A stretch of 64,000 nt of DNA from a bacterium (GTDB lineage: Bacteria > Actinomycetota > Thermoleophilia > Solirubrobacterales > Solirubrobacteraceae): NCBI GenBank assembly GCA_021323635.1, contig JAJPKQ010000036.1, positions 62,001 through 126,000 on the forward strand. The letters are read 5' to 3'. The stretch's first letter is position 1. Every line of letters starts with the position of its first letter. Below the pieces are notes generated by a model, which was given only the letters and a program-made list of their open reading frames with translations, was not told where the DNA came from and searched no databases. Both the position numbers and the translations under genes were made by a program. Positions 57,931 to 64,000 of this stretch are shown here, piece after piece.

Positions 57931-58663
57931 GGTACTCCTTGACCTCCGGGATGGTGTGGGCGCCGTAGTGGAAGATCGATGCGCACAGCACCGCATCGGC
58001 GCCGGCACGCAGCGCTTCCAGCAGGTGCGAGGGCTCACCGGCGCCGCCGGAGGCGATCACCGGCACCGGCACGGCAGCGCTCACCGCCTCCGTCAGCGCG
58101 AGATCGTAGCCGGCGTTTGTGCCGTCGCGGTCCATGCTCGTGAGCAGGATCTCGCCCGCCCCTCGCTGCACTCCCTCACGAACCCACTGCAGCACATCGC
58201 GCCCGCTCGGATGCCGGCCGCCTGCGACATACGCCTCCCAGCCGCCCCCCTGCTCTGGCGGGCGTGCTCTGGCGTCCACCGCGAGCACGACGCACTGGGC
58301 GCCGAAATGCCCCGCAAGCTCGTCGATCAGCTCAGGGCGGGCGAGCGCAGCGGAGTTGACCGACACCTTCTCGGCGCCTGCGTCAAGGACCTCCTGCGCG
58401 TCGGCGGTGGAGCGGATGCCGCCACCAATCGCAAACGGGATGAAGACGTCCTCGGCGCTGCGGCTGGCAAGCTCGACGATCGTCTCGCGCCGCTCATGGG
58501 TCGCGGTGATGTCGAGGAAGACGATCTCGTCCGCGCCCTCGCGCTCGTAGTGGGCGGCAAGCTCGACCGGGTCGCCTGCGTCGCGCAGATCGACGAATTC
58601 AATGCCCTTCACGACGCGTCCGCCCTCGACGTCAAGGCAGGGGATGATCCGGCGCGGGTGCAT
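57896..58663 (-). CDS. hisF: Imidazole glycerol phosphate synthase, cyclase subunit
   Basis: TIM-barrel subunit that uses ammonia from HisH to form IGP and AICAR from PRFAR. The 255-aa protein has [19 protein letters not shown] with the catalytic Asp, [35 protein letters not shown] (second catalytic Asp), [16 protein letters not shown] and [13 protein letters not shown]. It lies 3 nt from hisA. The HisH partner is encoded two genes upstream in the same operon. Confidence 0.97.
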   Translation of the reverse strand: MHPRRIIPCLDVEGGRVVKGIEFVDLRDAGDPVELAAHYEREGADEIVFLDITATHERRETIVELASRSAEDVFIPFAIGGGIRSTADAQEVLDAGAEKVSVNSAALARPELIDELAGHFGAQCVVLAVDARARPPEQGGGWEAYVAGGRHPSGRDVLQWVREGVQRGAGEILLTSMDRDGTNAGYDLALTEAVSAAVPVPVIASGGAGEPSHLLEALRAGADAVLCASIFHYGAHTIPEVKEYLARAGVPIRPA

Positions 58664-58666
58664 CGC

Positions 58667-59434
58667 TCAACCGTAGCGGGGCGCGGCGGGCGGCTGAGAG
58701 TCGCCGGCGCCGGCGAGGATGCTGAGCGCCTCGGCGACGCTCAGGCGCCGCTCATAGAGGGCCTTGCCGACGATCACGCCGGAGGGGCCATCGGCGCCCA
58801 GCGCCACCAGCAGCTGCAGGTCGGCAGCGGAGGCAACCCCGCCGGAGACGATGATCCGGGCGCTGCGCGCGCTCGCACAGACGGCGCGCACAGCCTCCTG
58901 GTCGATGCCGGTCAGCAGCCCGTCGCGGGCGACGTCGGTGTGGAGCAGGTGCTCGACCCCGACCTCCTCCATCGCCGCGATCGCCTCCTGCACCGGCACG
59001 CCGCTGCGCTGCTGCCAGCCGGCGGTGAGGACCACGCCCGCGCGGGCATCGAGGGCGACGGCCACCCGCTCTGGACCGTGCGTGGCAAGGGTCGAGCGCA
59101 GCAGCTGCGGGCTCTGCAGCGCCGCGGTTCCGAGCACCACGCGCGTGGCGCCCGCCGCAAGCGCCTGCGCGATCGACTCGGAGCTGCGCAGGCCGCCGCC
59201 AAGCTGGATTGGAAGATCGCAGGCGGCGGCGATCGCGCGCACGTGCTCGAGGTTGCGCGGGGCGCCCGTGCGCGCGCCGTCCAAGTCGACTACGTGCAGC
59301 CACTCGGCGCCTTCACGCGCAAAGCGCGCCGCCGCGCTTGCGGGCTGCTCGTAGGCGCGCTCGCGCTTGAAGTCGCCCTCCTCCAGGCGCACGGCGCGGC
59401 CGCCGCTGATGTCGATCGCGGGGTAGAGGATCAT
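58667..59434 (-). CDS. hisA: Phosphoribosylformimino-5-aminoimidazole carboxamide ribotide isomerase
   Basis: Amadori isomerase of histidine synthesis (ProFAR to PRFAR). The 255-aa TIM barrel, homologous to HisF, has LYPAIDISGGRAVRLEEGD with the catalytic Asp, LHVVDLDGARTG, LGGGLRSSESI, HTDVARDGLLTGID with the second Asp, and VSGGVASAADL. In some actinobacteria the same protein (PriA) also does the TrpF reaction in tryptophan synthesis; the sequence alone does not settle that. The ATG overlaps the hisH stop by 4 nt. Confidence 0.96.
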   Translation of the reverse strand: MILYPAIDISGGRAVRLEEGDFKRERAYEQPASAAARFAREGAEWLHVVDLDGARTGAPRNLEHVRAIAAACDLPIQLGGGLRSSESIAQALAAGATRVVLGTAALQSPQLLRSTLATHGPERVAVALDARAGVVLTAGWQQRSGVPVQEAIAAMEEVGVEHLLHTDVARDGLLTGIDQEAVRAVCASARSARIIVSGGVASAADLQLLVALGADGPSGVIVGKALYERRLSVAEALSILAGAGDSQPPAAPRYG

Positions 59435-60159
59435 CTGCGGCTGAGCTTCGCGCTGTCGGTGGCCTCAGGTTGCCGCGCGGCGGCCGCGCAGATGGCGAGA
59501 AAGCTCTCAAGCAGCCGCAGGCCCTGGGCGGAGGACTTCTCCGGGTGCGACTGGGTGCCGAAGATCCTGCCGCTGCCGACGACGGTCGGGAAGACCTCGC
59601 CATGCTCAGCTTCTGCAAGCACGATCTGCGGGTCGCCGACCTCCGCGACATAGGAGTGGACGTGGTAGAGAAAGGTCCGCGCAGGAAGGCCAGCCGAGAG
59701 CGGCCAGCCTGCGGGCGCGTCAGTCGGCGTGGCGTAGGCGCCGGCGGCATCGTGCGCCCGCCCGCTCCAGAAGACCTCGCACCAGCCGATGTGCGGCAGC
59801 TTCAGATCGCCGGCGCGCAGCTCGCGCACATGCCCTGGGAGCAGCCCCAGGCCCTCAGCGCCACCCTGCTCGTCCGAGCGCTCGAAGAGCAGCTGCATCC
59901 CCAGGCAGGCGCCGAGAATCGGCTTGCCGGCGGAGGCCAGCTGGCGCAGCACCTCGACGAGGGACAGCGCGCGCAGCGCGCGCATCGCCGCCGGAAAGGC
60001 GCCGACGCCCGGCAGGTAGAGGCCGTCGGCGCCCGCCAGCTGCTCCGGCGCCGCGGTCACAACAACCTCGGCGCCGACATGCTCGAGCGCCTTCTCCACC
60101 GAGCGGCGATTGCCGATGCCATGATCGACGATCGCAACCCGCACCGCCGTCTGGCTCAT
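59431..60159 (-). CDS. hisH: Imidazole glycerol phosphate synthase, glutaminase subunit
   Basis: Class I amidotransferase that feeds ammonia to HisF. The 242-aa protein has VAIVDHGIGNRRSVEKALEH, LYLPGVGAF, the nucleophile GACLGMQLLFERSDE (Cys), and the triad end IFGTQSHPEKS (His, Glu). It is longer than the usual 200 aa because of an insert near AHDAAGAYATPTDAPAG and a C-terminal tail. The start is ATG 60159, overlapping the hisB stop by 4 nt; the longer open frame is antisense or off-frame sequence. Confidence 0.95.
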   Translation of the reverse strand: MSQTAVRVAIVDHGIGNRRSVEKALEHVGAEVVVTAAPEQLAGADGLYLPGVGAFPAAMRALRALSLVEVLRQLASAGKPILGACLGMQLLFERSDEQGGAEGLGLLPGHVRELRAGDLKLPHIGWCEVFWSGRAHDAAGAYATPTDAPAGWPLSAGLPARTFLYHVHSYVAEVGDPQIVLAEAEHGEVFPTVVGSGRIFGTQSHPEKSSAQGLRLLESFLAICAAAARQPEATDSAKLSRR

Positions 60160-60767
60160 GCGGTGAGCGTTCCCTTCGTGCTGGGGACGCCGCTGCGGCG
60201 CATGTCCGCCTCGACGGCGTCGCGCAGCGCGAGCGCGAGCGCCTTGAAGGCAGCCTCGATCATGTGGTGCGCGTTGCTGCCGGCCTCGATGCGTACGTGC
60301 AGGGTCAGCCGCGCGGCACCGGCAAACGCGCGCATGAACTCCTCGGCGAGCTCGACTTCGAAGTTCCCGATCGAGCCGGGCGGCAGCGCGCCCTCGAAGC
60401 GCGCATAGGGGCGACCGGAGATGTCGATCGCCACGCTCGCGCGCGCCTCGTCCATCGGCACGCAGGCAAAGCCAAAGCGCCTGATCCCGCGCCGCTCGCC
60501 GAGCGCCTGGCCGAGCGCCTGGCCGAGCGCGATGCCGCAGTCCTCGACCGTGTGGTGCGCCCCCCGCTCCAGGTCTCCCTCCGCCTGCACGCTCAGATCG
60601 ATGCGGGCATGGTCGGCAAGCAGATCGAGCATGTGGTCGAAGAAGCCGACGCCACTGCGCCGCTCTCCCGCCCCGGAGCCCTCCAGCGCCAGCGCCAGCC
60701 GCACGTGTGTCTCGCCGGTGCGCCGCTCGATCTCCGCGTGGCGCAGAGGCACGTAGCGCTCGCTCAC
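60156..60767 (-). CDS. hisB: Imidazoleglycerol-phosphate dehydratase
   Basis: Mn-dependent dehydratase converting IGP to imidazole acetol phosphate. The 203-aa monofunctional form (no phosphatase domain) has RRTGETHVRLALALEGSG, GVGFFDHMLDLLADHARIDL, AHHTVEDCGIALGQAL with the metal-binding HHxxE, and the second copy SNAHHMIEAAFKALALALRD. The phosphatase step (HisN) and the HisC aminotransferase are not encoded between hisD and hisF. Start and stop overlap the neighbouring his genes by 4 nt. Confidence 0.96.
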   Translation of the reverse strand: MSERYVPLRHAEIERRTGETHVRLALALEGSGAGERRSGVGFFDHMLDLLADHARIDLSVQAEGDLERGAHHTVEDCGIALGQALGQALGERRGIRRFGFACVPMDEARASVAIDISGRPYARFEGALPPGSIGNFEVELAEEFMRAFAGAARLTLHVRIEAGSNAHHMIEAAFKALALALRDAVEADMRRSGVPSTKGTLTA

Positions 60768-62089
60768 AGGCGCTCCTGCTCCCGGGCGCGCAGCCCTGGA
60801 CGCACGCTGCGCGCGAGCATCGAGCGCGCGTGCAGCGGGAAGCCCTCCGCGAGCGCCAGCGGCGCCGCCAGCTCGGCCAGGGCACCGGCGGCCTTCGCGT
60901 CCATCTGCACCTCGTACATCCGCCGGCGGAACGCGGCGGTTGAGAGAGCGGAGGCAAAGCGGGCGGCGCCGGCGGTCGGCAGGATGTGGTTTGAGCCGGC
61001 GATGTAGTCGCCGAAGGCGGTCGCGGCGTACGGGCCGAGGAAGAGGCAGCCGGCAGCGCGCACCTGCGGCGCGCGCTGCTCGAGCGCGGCGCCGATCAGC
61101 TGCAGGTGCTCGGGCGCGAGGGCATTGGCCAGCTCGATGCCCTCGGCGCTGCCGGCGATCTGCGCCAGAGCGCAGGCGCTGGGCTGCAGCTGCCTCTGCG
61201 CGCCGATCTGCTCCAGCTCCAGGGCGAGCCGCTCGAGCGCCTCACGCTGCGGGCTTGCGGCGACGATCAGCGTGCCGTGGCCGTGCTCAGCCTGGGCGGC
61301 CAGATCGAGGGCGATCGAGCCCAGGTGCTCGTCGCCTTCAAAGAGGATGAGCAGGTCGGAGGGGCCGGCGAAGAGGTCGATGCCGACCGTACCCGCGCAC
61401 TGGCGCTTGGCCTCCTGGACGTAGAGGTTGCCGGGGCCGACGATCACGTCCACCGCAGCGACGCGCTCGGTCCCATAGGCAAGCGCGGCGATCGCCTGAG
61501 CGCCGCCCATGCGGTAGACGCGATCCACGCCGCACATGCGGCAGGCGGCCAGCACGGCCGGGTCGATGCGCCCGTCGGGGCCGGGCGGCGTGCAGACGGC
61601 GACGTCGAGCACGCCCGCCGCCCGTGCGGTGACGGTGCCCATGACGACCGTCGAGGCGTAGGGCGAGCGCCCGGCGGGCACGTAGACGCCCGCAGAGGCG
61701 ACGGGCAGCTCGCGCACCGCGATCCGCTGCCCCTCCGCGAGGCGGATCGCGACATCATCGGCGGTTGCCGCCGCCGCCACCTGCGCGACGTTGCTGATCG
61801 CGCGCTCGAGCGCCGCGTAGACGTCAGGCGCAAGCGCGCCGATTGCCTCATCGAGCTCGTCCGTGGCCACGATCAGCCGCTCAGCGCTCGCATCGGGCCA
61901 GTCGAGGCGCCGGGTGTGCTCGATCAGCGCCGGATCGCCTTCGCGCCGTACGTCGGCCACGATCGCCCGGACCTGCTCCTCCACGTCGGCGCCAGAGGGG
62001 ACCAGCGCGCGCAGGTGGGCGGCAAGGGCGCGCGCGCCGCCCAGCTCCTGCACCGCCGCGCCGTCGATCAGCTCAACCTTGAAAGCCAT
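60764..62089 (-). CDS. hisD: Histidinol dehydrogenase
   Basis: Zn enzyme carrying out the last two oxidations (histidinol to histidine) with NAD. The 441-aa protein has VYVPAGRSPYASTVVMG, GADRVYRMGGAQAIAALAYG-like segment (MGGAQAIAALAYGTERV), VGPGNLYVQEAKRQ, FAGPSDLLILF, AQAEHGHGTLIVAAS (catalytic His and Zn ligand) and APEHLQLI. ATG 62089 (MAFKVELIDG) overlaps the hisG stop by 17 nt. The longer upstream frame lacks homology. Confidence 0.96.
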   Translation of the reverse strand: MAFKVELIDGAAVQELGGARALAAHLRALVPSGADVEEQVRAIVADVRREGDPALIEHTRRLDWPDASAERLIVATDELDEAIGALAPDVYAALERAISNVAQVAAAATADDVAIRLAEGQRIAVRELPVASAGVYVPAGRSPYASTVVMGTVTARAAGVLDVAVCTPPGPDGRIDPAVLAACRMCGVDRVYRMGGAQAIAALAYGTERVAAVDVIVGPGNLYVQEAKRQCAGTVGIDLFAGPSDLLILFEGDEHLGSIALDLAAQAEHGHGTLIVAASPQREALERLALELEQIGAQRQLQPSACALAQIAGSAEGIELANALAPEHLQLIGAALEQRAPQVRAAGCLFLGPYAATAFGDYIAGSNHILPTAGAARFASALSTAAFRRRMYEVQMDAKAAGALAELAAPLALAEGFPLHARSMLARSVRPGLRAREQERL

Positions 62090-62762
62090 TGCTCTCCCCA
62101 TCCTTGCGCAATCGCTGCACGAGCTCATCGAGCGCCTGCGCCTTGAGCTTGTGGGATACCGGATTGGCGATCAGCCGCGCGGTGCAGACGACGATCTCCT
62201 CGCGCACTACGAGGTTGTTCTCCTGCAGCGTCCGCCCGGTGGCGGTGAGGTCGACGATCGCCTCTGCCAGCCCGGCGATCGGCGCAAGCTCGGTTGAGCC
62301 CTTGACCTCCACGATCTCGGCCTGGCGCCCCGTGCGCTCGAGGTGGCCGGCGGCGATGCGCGGGTATTTCGTGGCGACGCGCATCACGCCCAGACGCCGC
62401 AGCGCCCGCCGCGCGGGGTCTTCGCCCTCGCTGCGCGCGCTCGCGAGCACCATCACCGCGCGCCCGAAGCCCAGGTCCAGAAGCTCATAGACGGCTCGTC
62501 CCTCGCGCCCGGCAAGCTCGGACTGCTCCAGCAGGACGTCGCGACCGGTGATGCCGACATCGGCGGCGCCGGCCTCGACGTAGGTGGGGACGTCGGAGGG
62601 ACGCATAGTGATCACGCCGATCTCGGGGAAGATCAGCCTCCGCTCGTTGCTCTCCAGCTCGTGCGTGTCGATGCCCAGGCGCTGCAGCAGGGCGAGCGCG
62701 GGCGCAAAGAGCGCGCCGCGTGGAAGCGCGATCGTCAGGCCGAGCGGTGGGGGCCCGCTCAC
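62073..62762 (-). CDS. hisG: ATP phosphoribosyltransferase, short form
   Basis: First step of histidine synthesis: ATP + PRPP to PR-ATP. The 229-aa protein is the short form without the C-terminal histidine-binding regulatory domain; it therefore needs HisZ, encoded directly upstream. Visible motifs are LTIALPRGALFAPALALLQR, RPSDVPTYVEAGAADVGITG, VEVKGSTELAPIAGLAEAIV-type segment (KGSTELAPIAGLAEAIVDL) and RLIANPVSHK. The start is GTG 62762, overlapping the hisZ stop (GTGA). Confidence 0.95.
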   Translation of the reverse strand: MSGPPPLGLTIALPRGALFAPALALLQRLGIDTHELESNERRLIFPEIGVITMRPSDVPTYVEAGAADVGITGRDVLLEQSELAGREGRAVYELLDLGFGRAVMVLASARSEGEDPARRALRRLGVMRVATKYPRIAAGHLERTGRQAEIVEVKGSTELAPIAGLAEAIVDLTATGRTLQENNLVVREEIVVCTARLIANPVSHKLKAQALDELVQRLRKDGESNGFQG

Positions 62763-63742
62763 GGCAGGCCTCCGTTCTCGCCCCGCTCCTCGCCGGCGAG
62801 CGCGATGTGGAGGCGTTCCAGCCCCAGCGCGAAGCCGACCGCGGGGAGCGGTCGCCCGAAGCGCCCAAGCAGGTCGTCGTAGCGGCCGCCGCCGCCGATC
62901 GGATGTCCGAGCGCCGGGTCGTAGACCTCGAAGATCGCCCCGGTGTAGTAGCCGAGCTCCCGCACCAGGCCGAGGTCGAGGATGACGCGCTCGGCGACAT
63001 CGCCCTCGAGCAGCGCGAGGATGGCCGACAGCCCCTCGGCGGCCGCTGCAGCCCGCGCTGGCAGCGCGGAGAGCAACGGCTGCGGGTCCCCGCGTCGCTG
63101 GGGAAGGTCGCGCAGCAGCTCGCGTGCGGGCTCCGGCAGCGTCGATCGATCGAGCTCCTCGGAGAGGGCGACGAAGTTGCGCCGCGAGAGCGCATCCAGG
63201 AGGCGCTCCGCGAGCAGGGCAGGCACCTCCAGCTCGCTCATCAGCTGCGGGTAGAGGGCGGCATCGCCCAGCCCGATGCGGAAGCGCTCCAGGCCGCACG
63301 CGCGCAGGGCGCGGACGAGCACCGTCAGGACCTCCGCTGTGCCGGCGGGGGCCGGTGAGCCGATCAGCTCGATCCCGGCCTGCAGAAGCTCACGCGGGCG
63401 TCCGCGCTCGGGGCGCACCCGCCGATAGCAGTGGGCGAAGTAGCAGAAGCGCAGCGGTGGCTCCGAGTCGGCGTAGCGGGTTGCGACGACTCGCGCGATC
63501 GGCACGGTCATGTCGGTGCGCAGGACGAGCGTCTGGCCGCTGTGGTCAAAGAGCCGGTAGGCGGGCTCCAGCGCGCGCAGATCCCCCCGCGCGAGCACCG
63601 ACTCGTACTCCAGCGCGGGCGTGTAGATCTCGCCGTAGGAGAAGTCGGTGAAGGTGGCGCGCAGCGCCTCGCTGATGCTCCGCAGCTCAGCTGACTCTTC
63701 GGGCAGGACATCGCGCGTCCCGCTGGGGATCGGATGGATCAT
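62759..63742 (-). CDS. hisZ: ATP phosphoribosyltransferase regulatory subunit HisZ
   Basis: HisRS-like protein that activates short HisG and gives it histidine feedback. The 327-aa protein has class II synthetase motifs (IPSGTRDVLPEESAEL, YTPALEYESVLARGD, LVLRTDMTVPIARVVATR and GGGGRYDDLLGRFG) but ends at about 327 without the anticodon-binding domain of true HisRS. With the adjacent short hisG this identifies HisZ. The start is ATG 63742; TAGCCT 8 nt upstream suggests a leaderless operon promoter. It is the first gene of hisZGDBHAF. Confidence 0.93.
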   Translation of the reverse strand: MIHPIPSGTRDVLPEESAELRSISEALRATFTDFSYGEIYTPALEYESVLARGDLRALEPAYRLFDHSGQTLVLRTDMTVPIARVVATRYADSEPPLRFCYFAHCYRRVRPERGRPRELLQAGIELIGSPAPAGTAEVLTVLVRALRACGLERFRIGLGDAALYPQLMSELEVPALLAERLLDALSRRNFVALSEELDRSTLPEPARELLRDLPQRRGDPQPLLSALPARAAAAAEGLSAILALLEGDVAERVILDLGLVRELGYYTGAIFEVYDPALGHPIGGGGRYDDLLGRFGRPLPAVGFALGLERLHIALAGEERGENGGLP

Positions 63743-63750
63743 CGCCCTGC

Positions 63751-63756
63751 AGGCTA
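63751..63756 (-). promoter_or_regulatory. -10 box TAGCCT of the his operon
   Basis: Minus-strand TAGCCT, 8 nt before the hisZ ATG in the 53-nt gap to murA. No attenuator hairpin or His-rich leader peptide is present in that gap. Confidence 0.4.
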
Positions 63757-63795
63757 GAGCCTGGGTCGCTGCGCCGGCATTCGCGCTGCGTGACC

Positions 63796-64000
63796 CTATG
63801 CGAAGACGGGCTCCTCCGCCACGCGCTCGATGCGCGCCCCGAGCGTGCGCAGCCGCTCGTCGATGCGCTCGTAGCCGCGGTCGATCTGACCGATGTTGCC
63901 GATCTCCGAGCGACCCTCGGCGCAGAGCGCGGCAAGCAGCATCGCCATGCCGGCACGAATGTCCGGCGACTCCACACGCTCGCCGCGCAGCTTGCGCGGG
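63796..64000 (-). CDS. murA: UDP-N-acetylglucosamine 1-carboxyvinyltransferase, C-terminal part
   Basis: The EPSP-synthase-fold enzyme of the first peptidoglycan step. Only the last 67 residues are in the window; the start lies beyond the edge. [20 protein letters not shown] and [20 protein letters not shown] match the conserved MurA C-terminus, and the protein ends RVAEEPVFA. The typical HHIDRGY is GQIDRGY here. The stop at 63796 is 53 nt from hisZ. A paralogous MurA2 is possible. Confidence 0.88.
   Translation of the reverse strand, partial: PRKLRGERVESPDIRAGMAMLLAALCAEGRSEIGNIGQIDRGYERIDERLRTLGARIERVAEEPVFA

Noticed and set aside
60495-60540. Tandem 12-bp units GAGCGCCTGGCC in hisB
   Set aside because: They encode the normal ALGQAL segment of the enzyme and do not lengthen the protein, so they are probably codon-level coincidence.
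1-64000. tRNA, rRNA, CRISPR arrays, prophage genes
   Set aside because: Looked for T-loop-like motifs, spaced repeats and phage structural motifs while reading; none were convincing, though weakly conserved RNAs could be missed without a covariance search.

Overview
The window looks like chromosome of a GC-rich actinobacterium, most likely from the Thermoleophilia (Solirubrobacterales) side of the phylum. The evidence is very high third-position GC, SepF, a MurT/GatD lipid II amidation pair, a GarA-FtsR-RsiG cluster, an actinobacterial-type c-di-AMP riboswitch, WS/DGAT, and about a dozen genes whose TAnnnT -10 box lies only 6-8 nt before the start codon (leaderless mRNAs). The placement is inference; no rRNA, tRNA or CRISPR array was seen.

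0-23 kb is mixed housekeeping: a truncated aminotransferase, two damaged secreted-protein genes lying head to head (L,D-transpeptidase and FG-GAP protein), hflX, a dagK-murT-gatD-mazG cell-envelope operon, two paralogous cyclophilin lipoproteins, a polysaccharide deacetylase-like protein, a solitary groES, an Ig-like secreted protein, an SDR, a sigma-70 factor with a textbook promoter, an AspH-like hydroxylase, ccdA, an alpha/beta hydrolase, dinB, a V4R-GAF-GAF-GGDEF protein, a ferredoxin, and an RlpA-like protein under a c-di-AMP riboswitch.

23.3-26.6 kb is a lower-GC accessory island between two copies of a 21-bp hairpin repeat. It holds an unrecognised 267-aa gene, an IS1595-type transposase followed by a tiny HTH gene, a three-TM SLATT-like protein and two small ORFs. 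A decayed copy of the 3' end of the 267-aa gene sits at the far boundary.

27.3-43 kb carries signalling and lipid genes: a six-TM GGEEF cyclase, a DUF2892 protein, WS/DGAT with a lipoprotein, a thioesterase, a sigma-region-4-like membrane protein, a DsbA-like protein and apt. A rsiG-garA-ftsR operon follows, behind a promoter framed by a 10-bp inverted repeat, then a REC-GGDEF-EAL / PAS-kinase / response-regulator operon, pgsA, proS and a secreted DUF3089 hydrolase. Three GGDEF proteins plus a candidate c-di-GMP-binding anti-sigma factor lie within 20 kb.

43.4-64 kb has sodA, then an almost unbroken run of minus-strand core genes: murA (partial), hisZ-hisG-hisD-hisB-hisH-hisA-hisF, a CCA/poly(A) polymerase-family gene, pgeF, yggS, sepF, proC, yggT, lspA, a RluD-type synthase, rpsB (with a coupled 11-codon leader ORF), tsf, pyrH, frr, uppS, cdsA, dxr, rseP and ispG. 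It combines histidine synthesis, septum assembly, translation, isoprenoid/undecaprenyl and phospholipid precursor supply.
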